NCBI RefSeq assembly: GCF_002093745.1
Contig: NZ_MTSB01000015.1
Span: 96,632 to 160,631 of the forward strand
Direction of reading: 5' to 3'
DNA length: 64,000 bases
Source of the DNA: Pseudomonas graminis
GTDB taxonomy: Bacteria > Pseudomonadota > Gammaproteobacteria > Pseudomonadales > Pseudomonadaceae
Part shown: positions 48,196 through 57,430 of the stretch, piece after piece
Position numbering within the stretch: the stretch's first letter is position 1
How the letters are laid out: every line of letters begins with the position of its first letter
The notes under the pieces: model-generated
Database searches by the model: none
The model's input: the letters and a program-made list of their open reading frames with translations, nothing else
What the model was told of the DNA's origin: nothing
Made by a program: the position numbers and the translations under genes

Positions 48196-49073
48196 ACCGC
48201 TTTCGATTCTCGAACCTGATGCTGATCTTCGGCCTGCTGTTCATCTACGCCCCGATGGTGATTCTGGTCATCTACTCCTTCAACGCCTCGCAACTGGTGA
48301 CGGTCTGGGGCGGCTGGTCGGTGAAGTGGTACGTCGGCCTGCTGGACAACTCGCAACTGATGGGCTCGGTGATGCGCTCGCTGGAAATCGCCTGCTACAC
48401 CGCCGTTGCCGCGGTGGCGCTGGGGACGATGGCGGCGTTTGTATTGACCCGTATCAGCCGCTTCAAGGGCCGGACGTTCTTCGGCGGGCTGGTCACGGCG
48501 CCGCTGGTGATGCCGGAAGTGATCACCGGCCTGTCGCTGTTGCTGCTGTTCGTGGCGATGGCGCAGTTGATCGGCTGGCCGCAGGAGCGCGGCATCATGA
48601 CCATCTGGATCGCCCACACGACGTTCTGCGCGGCCTACGTGGCGGTGGTGGTGTCGGCGCGGCTGCGTGAGCTGGACCTGTCGATCGAAGAAGCAGCGAT
48701 GGATCTGGGGGCGCGTCCGTGGAAGGTGTTTTTCCTGATCACCATCCCGATGATCGCGCCGTCGCTGGCAGCCGGGGGCATGATGTCGTTTGCCTTGTCG
48801 CTGGACGATCTGGTACTCGCCAGCTTCGTTTCCGGGCCTGGCTCGACGACCCTGCCGATGGAAGTATTCTCCGCCGTGCGACTGGGCGTGAAACCTGAAA
48901 TCAACGCCGTCGCGAGCCTGATCCTGCTGGCGGTTTCACTGGCGACCTTCCTGGTCTGGTTCTTCACCCGACGCGCTGAAAACAACCGCAAACGGGCGAT
49001 TCAGCAGGCTATCGAGGAAAGCGCCGCAGACGCCTGGAAGCAGCCTGATCCGAGGCGCGCTCCGGCTGCCTGA
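48192..49073 (+). CDS. spuH: Polyamine ABC transporter permease SpuH (PotC/PotI-like)
   Basis: 293 residues from ATG 48192 (overlaps spuG by 4 bp). Six membrane helices with FIYAPMVILVIYSFNASQLV at the start and the EAA loop IEEAAMDLGARPWKVFFLIT. ALSLDDLVLASFVSGPGSTT is the PotC/PotI signature. Last gene of the operon; a REP-type tandem array follows immediately. Confidence 0.94.
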   Translation: MNRFRFSNLMLIFGLLFIYAPMVILVIYSFNASQLVTVWGGWSVKWYVGLLDNSQLMGSVMRSLEIACYTAVAAVALGTMAAFVLTRISRFKGRTFFGGLVTAPLVMPEVITGLSLLLLFVAMAQLIGWPQERGIMTIWIAHTTFCAAYVAVVVSARLRELDLSIEEAAMDLGARPWKVFFLITIPMIAPSLAAGGMMSFALSLDDLVLASFVSGPGSTTLPMEVFSAVRLGVKPEINAVASLILLAVSLATFLVWFFTRRAENNRKRAIQQAIEESAADAWKQPDPRRAPAA

Positions 49074-50386
49074 AGACCTGATCGTGCGCGATACGCAAGA
49101 TTCTGCCCGGAGGGCGTGGGAGCGAACTTCAGCTCCATTCCGGGCTCGGCGCAGAGAGTGTTTCTACACCCCCGGCACCAACCGACCTGATCGTGCGCGA
49201 TACGCAAGTCCGCTCTTGATTCTGCCCGGAGGGCGTGGGAGCGAACTTGTTCGCGAAGACATTGGTTCAAACGCCCTATTTCTGGGGGCTGTACCCGCCT
49301 CTTCGCGAGCAAGCTCGCTCCCACGACTTTCTCCGGGCTTGGCGCAGAGAGTGTTTCTACACCCCCGGCACCAACCGACCTGATCGTGCGCGATACGCAA
49401 GTCCGCTCTTGATTCTGCCCGGAGGGCGTGGGAGCGAACTTGTTCGCGAAGACATTGGTCCAAACGCCTTATTTGTGGGGGCTGTACCAGCCTCTTCGCG
49501 AGCAAGCTCGCTCCCACGAATTTCAGCTCCATTCCGTGGTTCGGCGCAAAGAGTGTCGCTACGCCCCCGGCACCAACCGACCTGATCGCGCACGATACGC
49601 TAGTCTGCTCTTGATTCTGCCCGGAGGGCGTGGGAGCGAACTTGTTCGCGAAGACGTTGGTCCAAACGCCCTATTTTTGGGGGCTGTACCAGCCTCTTCG
49701 CGAGCAAGCTCGCTCCCACGACTTTCAGCCCCATTCCGGGCTCGGCGCAGAGAGTGTTTCTAGGCCCTCGGCACCAACCGACCTGATCGCGCACGATACG
49801 CTAGTCCGCTCTTGATTCTGCCCGGAGGGCGTGGGAGCGAACTTGTTCGCGAAGACGTTGGTCCAAACGCCTTATTTGTGGGTGCTGTACCAGCCTCTTC
49901 GCGAACAAGTTCGCTCCCACGAATTTCAGCTCCATTCCGGGCTCGGCGCAGAGAGTGTTGCTACACCCCCGGCACCAACCGACCTGATCGTGCGCGATGC
50001 GCAAGTCCGCTCTTGATTCTGCCCGGAGGGCGTGGGAGCGAACTTGTTCGCGAAGACGTTGGTCCAAACGCCCTATTTTTGGGGGCTGTACCCGCCTCTT
50101 CGCGAACAAGTTCGCTCCCACGAATTTCAGCTCCATTCCGGGCTCGGCGCAGAGAGTGTTGCTACACCCCCGGCACCAACCGACCTGATCGTGCGCGATG
50201 CGCAAGTCCGCTCTTGATTCTGCCCGGAGGGCGTGGGAGCGAACTTGTTCGCGAAGACGTTGGTCCAAACGCCCTATTTTTGGGGGCTGTACCAGCCTCT
50301 TCGCGAGCAGGTTCGCTCCCACGAATTTCAGCTCCATTCCGGGCTCGGCGCAGAAAGTGTCGCTACACCCCCGGCACCAACCGCAA
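49074..50386. repeat. REP-pair tandem array, about 6 units of about 201 bp, linked to the acylase 3' end
   Basis: Junction points ACCGACCTGATCG at 49181, 49374, 49576, 49777, 49978 and 50179, spacing 193, 202, 201, 201, 201, with the last unit running into the acylase gene at about 50380. Each unit holds inverted REP-type palindromes (GTGGGAGCGAACTTGTTCGC and GCGAGCAAGCTCGCTCCCAC). Each also holds a copy of the last seven codons plus stop of the acylase gene (ending Val-Pro-Gly-Val-stop). A first partial unit abuts spuH. Confidence 0.92.
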
Positions 50387-52750
50387 CACTCCTTCCGTAT
50401 GTTCGACCACGTCTTTCTCGCTGAAGCGCTGCGGCACGTACTCGCCATTGACGAACGCCTTGGCCTGATCCGAGTAGTGCTTGTCGAACGGCACGCCGCT
50501 TTGTCCCACCGGGTTGATGCCCAGGCTGTGGGCCGGGTCGGCGAAGTCGATCAGGCGGCGGGTCGAGGGGCCATAGCCGACGGGCCACGGGGCAGGGCGG
50601 ATGCTCGATGAGAGGTTGTTCGGCACCTCGTGGGTGCCTGGCGCGGCATACGGACCCACGTTGAAGATTTTGTCCAGCGGCGGCTGCGAACCCAGAGGAT
50701 GACTTTGCGTCAGCGTATGGGCCTTGCCCCAGACCCATTCATCCGGGTTGTTACCGTACAGCGACTTCAAGTGTGAAACGCTGGCCCGCCAGGCCACCTT
50801 GACGGTATTGGCGCGGCTTTCTTCGTGAGGCGAATTGCGGTTGTTCCACCAAGGCGAATTGGCATCGGCAGCCAGTCGCGGCAGGGCGGAATCCAGCGCG
50901 CGGGTCGACAACAGGGTGTCAAACAGCGCATCGCCCAGCTCGTCGTGGAAAGTCTCTTCAGTCAAATCGAACAGAAACTGATTGAACAGCGTGGCACCGA
51001 CCGAATCGACCGGGTAATCACCTTTCCAGCTGGCCAGGCGTTCCACCAGCGCGAGCTCGTCCGGGTCGCTGACCACGCTGCGCAACACGGGAATCAACGG
51101 TTTGAGAATGCTCGGTGCGTAATCGGTCTGCGTGCCCAGTTGCAGCGCCTTGCTGCTCGTCAGGTCCCACTTGATGCTGGAATCGCTCAGCTGCCGGTTC
51201 AGTTCCTGTCCGCGCTCAGGCGGGTTGTAATAACCGGGAATCTGCATTCCGGTCGGCGACAGTGGCTGGAAATTGGCCGAAATAATGTAGCCGCGCGCGG
51301 GGTTTTCTTCCTGCGGGTTGGCGCTGAACGGGTAGAAGCCGAGTTTGTCGGCCTGCGCAGTGCTGCCATCCAGAATGAACGCCGGATTGACGCCTTCCGG
51401 ACGGATCGGCAGTTGTGCCGCGGCCCACCAGCCGATGTCGCCCTTGGCGTTGGCCCATACGATGTTGAGGCCCGGCGACTGGATCTTCTCGGCGGCGCTG
51501 CGCATCTTCTCCAGCGTGTCGGCACGGTTGGCCTCGTAGAAGCCATCCATCACCGGGTTAGCGGACACCAGGAACGACCACCACATGGCAATCGGCGTAT
51601 GGCCAGCGTTCTTGCCCATCACGTTATTGACGATGGGGCCGTGCGGCGATTCAAGCAGGGTCAGGCTAACGGGCGCCTCGCCTTTGACCGCAATCTGCTG
51701 TTCGGTGCGGGTCATGTCCACCCATTGCCCGTGATACCAGACCTGATTGGGGTTGTCAGGGTTGATCTTCTCGGCAATCAGGTCCACGTCGTCATTCTGG
51801 AACATGGTCAGGCTCCAGCCAAAGTCCATGTTGTGCCCAAGGAACGCGAACGGATTGAGCGCAGGGAAGTGCCCGTACAACTCAAAGCCCGGCGCTGACA
51901 ACTGCGCTTCGTACCATATGGAAGGCACCGAAAAGCGGATGTGAGGATCGCCCGCCAGTATCGGCTTGCCGCTTTGCGTACGGCTGCCGGAAATCGCCCA
52001 GGCATTGCTGCCCTCGAATTGCGGCAGGCCTGCGTCTTCAAGCGCCTTGTGACTCACCTGAGCCAGCTCGTTCAGGCTTTTCCAGTCGCTGTCGGCAAGA
52101 GCGGGCTTGGCGTTCAGCACGCCGTCCGAATGCCAGTCCAGATCAAACACGTTCAGGTACTGCGGGCCGAGTTGGTCGCGCACATACGTCATCAGCGGCT
52201 CGGTCCTGAACGCCGCCGCAAAACTGTAAGCCAGGTAGCCACCGATGCTCATCGTGTCCTGAGTCGTGAAAGGCCTTCTCGGGATGCCCAGCACATCGAA
52301 CTCCATCGGTTTTGCGTGGGTGTCCTGATACTGATTGATGCCATCGATATAGGCTTCCAGCGCCTTCCAGGTGGGCGTGTTTTTGTCCTGACGAGCGACA
52401 TAGGCATCGGCGTGTTCACGAATGCGCAGGCTGCGAAACAGCTTGTCGGTCTCGACCAGATTCGGTCCCAGGATTTCAGCCAGCTCGCCACGTGCCAGAC
52501 GGCGCAGCATTTCCATCTGGAACAGCCGGTCCTGCGCATGGGCGTAACCCAGCGCGCGGTACAGGTCCGCTTCGTTTTCGGCGCTAATGTGCGGCACGCC
52601 GCGCTCGTCGTAACGCAGGGTGACAGGGGCCTCGAGACGGCTCATGGCGATTTCGCCATCGCGAAGCGGCTGTTTACTGTGTACGTACCAGCCAGCGCCG
52701 CCAGCGAGAATGGCAATGATGATGGCAAGAATGACGAGGCTGCGTTTCAT
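50363..52750 (-). CDS. Penicillin acylase family protein, probably AHL acylase (QuiP/HacB-like)
   Basis: 795 residues from ATG 52750 (MKRSLVILAIIIAILAGGAG, signal anchor). Ntn-hydrolase of the penicillin acylase type. The autocleavage site is Gly247-Ser248 in PQFEGSNAWAISGSRT; the Ser becomes the N-terminal nucleophile. Other motifs are YDERGVPHISAENEADLYRA, AHAQDRLFQMEMLRRL, GDPHIRFSVPSIWYEAQL and FGWSLTMFQNDDVDL. Size fits acyl-homoserine lactone acylases of Pseudomonas, and a P. syringae homolog (HacB) is known, so a quorum-quenching or beta-lactam role is inferred. Its 3' end borders the repeat array. Confidence 0.85.
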   Translation of the reverse strand: MKRSLVILAIIIAILAGGAGWYVHSKQPLRDGEIAMSRLEAPVTLRYDERGVPHISAENEADLYRALGYAHAQDRLFQMEMLRRLARGELAEILGPNLVETDKLFRSLRIREHADAYVARQDKNTPTWKALEAYIDGINQYQDTHAKPMEFDVLGIPRRPFTTQDTMSIGGYLAYSFAAAFRTEPLMTYVRDQLGPQYLNVFDLDWHSDGVLNAKPALADSDWKSLNELAQVSHKALEDAGLPQFEGSNAWAISGSRTQSGKPILAGDPHIRFSVPSIWYEAQLSAPGFELYGHFPALNPFAFLGHNMDFGWSLTMFQNDDVDLIAEKINPDNPNQVWYHGQWVDMTRTEQQIAVKGEAPVSLTLLESPHGPIVNNVMGKNAGHTPIAMWWSFLVSANPVMDGFYEANRADTLEKMRSAAEKIQSPGLNIVWANAKGDIGWWAAAQLPIRPEGVNPAFILDGSTAQADKLGFYPFSANPQEENPARGYIISANFQPLSPTGMQIPGYYNPPERGQELNRQLSDSSIKWDLTSSKALQLGTQTDYAPSILKPLIPVLRSVVSDPDELALVERLASWKGDYPVDSVGATLFNQFLFDLTEETFHDELGDALFDTLLSTRALDSALPRLAADANSPWWNNRNSPHEESRANTVKVAWRASVSHLKSLYGNNPDEWVWGKAHTLTQSHPLGSQPPLDKIFNVGPYAAPGTHEVPNNLSSSIRPAPWPVGYGPSTRRLIDFADPAHSLGINPVGQSGVPFDKHYSDQAKAFVNGEYVPQRFSEKDVVEHTEGVLRLVPGV

Positions 52751-53029
52751 CCGGGTTCTCTGTGAGTGGCGTGAGGCAGGGGTGACGGCTATGGTTGTGC
52801 AACATGGCAGCAGGCCGGCATGCAGCCGGGCCGCGCACAACACGAAAGCCTACCGTGATCGAGCGCAGTGCAGGCATTAAGATAGTGTTCGCTATCATGC
52901 CGGCCTTGGCGATAGGCTGGCCTCGTGCCAGAGGTGGGCGATCACAGCTGCGCAGCTTGCCATGCCGAAGCATACAGAAGAATATCGTTACACAACTTTA
53001 CGAGCCCCTCGCCGGAGTCTGGAAAATAC

Positions 53030-53971
53030 ATGTCCGTCACGTTCGACCCTGACAACCTGAGAGCCAGCCTGCTGCCGCTGAACGCCGTTGACCCGCTTTC
53101 GCTGGATGGCCAGGCGTATCAGCGCTTCTACGGTCTTGGCGGTCTCGGTGGTGAGAATGTGGTGCGCAGCTGGCTCGGCCGCCTCGACGTCGACGGGTAC
53201 GAGATTGTCGGGCAGGTGTGGCTGCCTGAAAGCCCGGTTGCGACAGTGTTCCTGTTTCACGGTTTCTATGACCACATGGGGCTGTACCGGCATGTGGTCG
53301 AGTGGGCGCTGGCCCACGGGTTTGCAGTGATCTCCTGTGACCTGCCCGGGCATGGGCTGTCCAGCGGCAGTCGTGCCAGCATCGGTGATTTTGCCGAGTA
53401 TCAGGCCGTGTTGCAGCGCCTGCTGCTTGAGGCCGAAGGGCTCGGGCTGCCGCACCCCTGGCATTTGTGCGGGCAAAGCATGGGCGGCGCGATTGTGATC
53501 GATCACTTGCTTCACCAAGACGCACAGACACCGGCGCAGGGCGAGGTGATCCTGCTGGCTCCGCTGGTGCGGCCGCGGGCATGGGGCTGGTCGCGCCTGA
53601 GTTATCACGCGCTCAGACCGTTCGTGACCGGCATCGCCCGGCGCTTCACTGAAAACTCCAATGCCCCGGCATTCCTGCCCTTTCTGCTCGCAGACCCCTT
53701 GCAGCCGAATCGCCTGCCGACCGCCTGGGTCGGCGCGCTGGCGAAGTGGATCACGCGTATCGAGCGAGCGCCCCGCAGCCGTCGCAGTCCGATCATCATT
53801 CAGGGGGAGTCCGACATGACGGTCGATTGGTCACATAACCTGACGGTCCTGAAAGATAAATTCAGTCAGCCGCAAATCCTCATGCTCAGCCAGGCTCGGC
53901 ATCACCTGGCCAATGAAACGCCGGAGATGCGGGAGAGGTATCTGGATTTTGTGTCCACGCGGTTGCGCTAG
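53030..53971 (+). CDS. Alpha/beta hydrolase, lysophospholipase-like
   Basis: 313 residues from ATG 53030. The oxyanion region VFLFHGFYDHMG, then DLPGHGLSSGSRASIGDF and the nucleophile elbow CGQSMGGA (Ser150). The late Asp in QGESDMTVDW and His in ARHHLANE complete the triad. This resembles the PldB/monoglyceride-lipase group (Hydrolase_4). It is cytoplasmic with no signal peptide. The gene ends convergent with a small membrane-protein gene, overlapping by 4 bp. Confidence 0.85.
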   Translation: MSVTFDPDNLRASLLPLNAVDPLSLDGQAYQRFYGLGGLGGENVVRSWLGRLDVDGYEIVGQVWLPESPVATVFLFHGFYDHMGLYRHVVEWALAHGFAVISCDLPGHGLSSGSRASIGDFAEYQAVLQRLLLEAEGLGLPHPWHLCGQSMGGAIVIDHLLHQDAQTPAQGEVILLAPLVRPRAWGWSRLSYHALRPFVTGIARRFTENSNAPAFLPFLLADPLQPNRLPTAWVGALAKWITRIERAPRSRRSPIIIQGESDMTVDWSHNLTVLKDKFSQPQILMLSQARHHLANETPEMRERYLDFVSTRLR

Positions 53972-54159
53972 GCGCTCCCGGTCTTGCCGGTTTGAAGCGC
54001 TTTCACTTGTCGGCGCAGGCGAAAGTTGTCAACGGCCAGCACAACGAGCATCAACGTCCCGAGGACGGCAAAGGCGTCTTGCCCCAGCGAACGCCAGAAC
54101 AAAGAGGCGAAAAAGGCCATGACGACGGCGGTGGCGAGTAAAGCGAGAGCGTCTTTCAT
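53968..54159 (-). CDS. Small two-helix membrane protein
   Basis: 63 residues. Two hydrophobic segments (ALLATAVVMAFFASLFW and AFAVLGTLMLVVLAVDNF) are followed by a basic tail RLRRQVKALQTGKTGSA. Unknown function. Good start with GAATGGACGCAC upstream. It is convergent with the hydrolase gene, and its position before the DUF2059 gene on the same strand may indicate cotranscription. Confidence 0.7.
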   Translation of the reverse strand: MKDALALLATAVVMAFFASLFWRSLGQDAFAVLGTLMLVVLAVDNFRLRRQVKALQTGKTGSA

Positions 54160-54210
54160 TCGAGTGCGTCCATTCCTTTGACCTCAGGCGCGTCAACGCC
54201 TGAGCGGTGT

Positions 54211-54969
54211 TTACTGCCCGGGATTCAGGCTCGATGCGCTTTGCCCGACTGCCAGCCCCGCACGAATTGCGGCCAGTGCGGCTTGATAGTAGGCCTTGCC
54301 TTCCGGTGATTCGGCGAAGGTCGAGAATTCCTCCAGCTCAGGGTCCGACAGGTCTCGATAGACGTACAGCAGCGTGTTGTTCAGGTCGGCACTGATCTGT
54401 GCCATCAAACGTTCGCGCTGGCCTTCGAGCATGCCTTGCGCCTGTCCGCCGCCCAAGAGTCCGGGAATCATCTGGCTCAGGCTGTCGGCGGCGACGCCTG
54501 CAATGGCCAGGCTGACTTCGGCACCGGCCTGTTTGGCGGGCAGCGCCTGGGCAAGGTGGCCGATCAGCAACTGGCGTGTTGCATCCGCTTCAATGTGCGG
54601 CAGCCCCTGCGCGTGTTTGGCCAGTTGATCGGCGCGGGTTGCGGTCAGCTCGGCGTTGACGATCTTGCGACCCAGCGGAGACTGAAAGAATTGCAGTGCA
54701 GGGGTCGGGTCCTTGAGGCTTTCGCGTAGACGTTTTGCGGCGCGCTGGTCCATTGCCTGAGGGTCGAAGCGCTGATTGCTGTTATTCACCAGCGCTTGAT
54801 AAACCGCAGGCGGCAGGTTGTTGCTGTAGCGCTGTTGAGCGGCCTTGAGGGCATCGTTGAAATGCGCGCGCTGATCCGGCCAGCCAGCGGCCTTGTACAG
54901 CTGATCGTAGTTGTCTGCCCAGGCAGGTACGGTGCAGAACATCAACAGCAAAACAAACAAACGACGCAT
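54211..54969 (-). CDS. DUF2059 domain periplasmic protein
   Basis: 252 residues from ATG 54969 (MRRLFVLLLMFCTVPAWADN, signal peptide). Helical throughout. The DUF2059 segment is seen in DLNNTLLYVYRDLSDPELEE then FSTFAESPEGKAYYQAALAA. Function of the family is not established. GGGGACTCC precedes the start. Divergent from the 2OG oxygenase gene. Confidence 0.85.
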   Translation of the reverse strand: MRRLFVLLLMFCTVPAWADNYDQLYKAAGWPDQRAHFNDALKAAQQRYSNNLPPAVYQALVNNSNQRFDPQAMDQRAAKRLRESLKDPTPALQFFQSPLGRKIVNAELTATRADQLAKHAQGLPHIEADATRQLLIGHLAQALPAKQAGAEVSLAIAGVAADSLSQMIPGLLGGGQAQGMLEGQRERLMAQISADLNNTLLYVYRDLSDPELEEFSTFAESPEGKAYYQAALAAIRAGLAVGQSASSLNPGQ

Positions 54970-55101
54970 TGGGGACTCCTGTCGGCAGGCCGCTATTCTC
55001 CGGGTGTTCGCGTGGATTTGTCGAGTTATGACTGCCCTTGGCGAATGAAATCTCATGCCCGTGACGCTGCGCATATGCACCACTGTCGGATTTCAGGGCT
55101 T

Positions 55102-55746
55102 ATGGATACTATGCACGCCATGCGCATACCCTCTGACCACCCATTGCTGCTGCGAATCGTCGACGACCTGGTTGCCAATGGCTGGTCGCAGCAGAACATT
55201 TTCCTGCCCGAAGCTCTGACCCTTGAGCTGGAGCAAGAGTGCCGCAAGCGCGCTGCTGAAGGCGAGCTTGAGCCTGCCGGTGTTGGCAAAGGGCCTGCAC
55301 TGGAAATACGCGAGGGAATTCGCGGTGATCGCATTCAGTGGCTCGAAGCCGGTCAGGTGCAGTGCTGCGACAGTTATCTGGAGTTGATGGACAGCTTGCG
55401 CCAGGCGCTCAATCGCGGGCTGTTTCTGGGTCTGGAAGATTATGAAAGCCACTTTGCGCTGTATCCGCCGGGCGCGCGGTACCTTCGGCATGTGGACCGC
55501 TTTCGCGACGATGACCGGCGCATGGTGTCAGCGGTGCTCTATCTCAATAACGCCTGGCTGCCCGAGCATGGCGGACAGTTGCGCATGTACCTCAAGGACA
55601 ATGTGGCGTACGACGTTCAGCCTACGGGCGGGTGTCTGGTGGTATTCATGTCCGGCGACATCCCCCACGAAGTCATGCCCGCCAGCCGTGACCGTCTCTC
55701 GTTGACCGGCTGGTTCCGGCGTCGCGGTAACGAACTGTTCTCCTGA
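55102..55746 (+). CDS. 2-oxoglutarate/Fe(II) oxygenase (prolyl 4-hydroxylase type)
   Basis: 214 residues from ATG 55102; starts at 55111 or 55120 are also possible. The metal triad is HVD in RYLRHVDRFRDD with the distal His in GDIPHEVMPASRDR, whose Arg also matches 2OG binding. LYLNNAWLPEHGGQLRMY is a P4Hc feature. The substrate is unknown; family members hydroxylate EF-Tu or ribosomal proteins in pseudomonads. It stands alone with divergent DUF2059 on the left. Confidence 0.85.
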   Translation: MDTMHAMRIPSDHPLLLRIVDDLVANGWSQQNIFLPEALTLELEQECRKRAAEGELEPAGVGKGPALEIREGIRGDRIQWLEAGQVQCCDSYLELMDSLRQALNRGLFLGLEDYESHFALYPPGARYLRHVDRFRDDDRRMVSAVLYLNNAWLPEHGGQLRMYLKDNVAYDVQPTGGCLVVFMSGDIPHEVMPASRDRLSLTGWFRRRGNELFS

Positions 55747-55886
55747 CCTCAGCAGTTTCCATGAAAACTGTTTCATGAACGCTGCCAGCCATTGAACCCG
55801 GTTGCGGGCTATCGTGAATGCTCCTGAACCGGGAGGCCTGGTGCAGGGTCGGACTTACGTCAATTGAATCTGGACCTGGAGCAATC

Positions 55887-56324
55887 ATGAAATCCTTATT
55901 TTCTGGAACGACAGTGGCGGGCCTGTTGCTGAGCGCGTCCATGCTGGCCAGCGCCGCAGACATCCCGCGCACCGCATCGCCCGAAGGCGCCGAGGTGTAC
56001 ATCATCTCGCCCAAGGACGGCGAAACCGTGACCTCGCCGTTCACTGTGCAGTTCGGCCTGAAAGGCATGGGCGTCGCGCCAGCGGGAGTGGACGTTCCTG
56101 ACACCGGTCACCATCACTTGCTGATCGACGTCAAAAACCAGCCTGCGATGGATGCACCGTTGCCGGTCAGCGACAACGTCCGCCACTTTGGCAAAGGCCA
56201 GACCGAAACCGAACTCAACCTGCCGCCAGGCCAGCACACCCTGCAGTTGATGATGGGTGACAAAGGCCACATGCCACTGAACCCACCGGTCGAATCGAAG
56301 AAGATCACGATCAATGTGAAATAG
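55887..56324 (+). CDS. DUF4399 family secreted protein
   Basis: 145 residues from ATG 55887 (TGGAGCAATC upstream). Signal peptide MKSLFSGTTVAGLLLSASML then ASAAD. Conserved part: VYIISPKDGETVTSPFTVQF, GVDVPDTGHHHLLIDV and LPPGQHTLQLMMGDKGHMPL. HHH and a late H suggest a metal site. The function is not established. Part of its 3' coding region is copied in the array that follows. Confidence 0.9.
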   Translation: MKSLFSGTTVAGLLLSASMLASAADIPRTASPEGAEVYIISPKDGETVTSPFTVQFGLKGMGVAPAGVDVPDTGHHHLLIDVKNQPAMDAPLPVSDNVRHFGKGQTETELNLPPGQHTLQLMMGDKGHMPLNPPVESKKITINVK

Positions 56325-56329
56325 GCGTC

Positions 56330-57400
56330 TGGATGAGATCCTTGTGGGAGCTTGCTCGCGAATCGGCCAGTACAGCCCCTGAAAACAGGGTGCTCGAACC
56401 GCCGCCTTCGTGAGCAAGCTCACTCCCACAGGATGCTTGGCGCAGCGGCCAGACCGAAACCGAACCCAGGCCAGCACCTACTGCAATTGATGATGAGTGA
56501 CGCTCAGCGCTGGTCTGGAGGCGATCCTTGTGGGAGCGAGCTTGCTCGCGAATAGGCCAGTACAGCCCCTCTAAAACAGGGTGCTTGAACCGCCGCCTTC
56601 GTGAGCAAGCTCACTCCCACAGGAGGCTTGGCGCAGCGGCCAGACCGAAACCGAACCCAGGCCAGCACATACTGCAATTGATGATGAGTGACGCTCAGCG
56701 CTGGTCTGGAAGAGATCCTTGTGGGAGTGAGCTTGCTCGCGAATAGGCCAGAACAGCACCCGAAAACAGAGTGCTGGAACCGCCGCCTTCGTGAGCAAGC
56801 TCACTCCCACAGGAGGCTTGGCGCAGCGGCCAGACCGAAACCGAACCCAGGCCAGCACACTCTGCAATTGATGATGGCTAACGCTCAACGCTGGTCTGGA
56901 GGCGATCCTTGTGGGAGCGAGCTTGCTCGCGAATAGGCCAGAACAGCACCCGAAAACAGAGTGCTTGAACCGCCGCCTTCGTGAGCAAGCTCACTCCCAC
57001 AGGAGGCTTGGCGCAGCGGCCAGACCGAAACCGAACCCAGGCCAGCACATACTGCAATTGATGATGAGTGACGCTCAGCACTGGTCTGGAGGCGATCCTT
57101 GTGGGAGCGAGCTTGCTCGCGAATTAGGCCAGTACAGCCCCTCGAAAACAGGGTGCTGGAACCGCTGCCTTCGTGAGCAAGCTCACTCCCACACAGCGGC
57201 CAGGCCGAAACCGAACTCAACCTGCCGCCGGGCCAGCGCACCCTGCAATTGATGATGGGTGACGCAGAGCGCTGGTCTGGAGGCGATCCTTGTGGGAGCG
57301 AGCTTGCTCGCGAATTAGCCCAGTACAGCCCCTCGAAAACAGGGTGCTCGAACCGCCGCCTTTGTGAGCAAGCTCACTCCCACAGGAGGTTTGGCGCAGC
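56330..57400. repeat. REP-pair tandem array, 6 REP pairs spaced about 190 bp, with captured DUF4399 coding fragment
   Basis: ATCCTTGTGGGAG occurs at 56338, 56524, 56715, 56905, 57095 and 57286 (spacing 186, 191, 190, 190, 191). Each REP pair is GTGGGAGCGAGCTTGCTCGC and GTGAGCAAGCTCACTCCCAC. Between pairs lies a degraded copy of about 85 bp from the 3' part of the DUF4399 gene (the ETELNLPPG to LMMGD region). The last copy (57196-57262) keeps this stretch almost complete. The four inner copies lack the same dozen bases. Fills the gap between DUF4399 and serA. Confidence 0.92.
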
Positions 57401-57430
57401 GTGGATATGGCGCTGATCAGAACACTCTGA

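Noticed and set aside
49074..57400. CRISPR-like appearance of regular repeats
   Set aside because: Units are 186-202 bp with REP palindromes and similar spacers, not short repeats with unique spacers. No cas gene is present.
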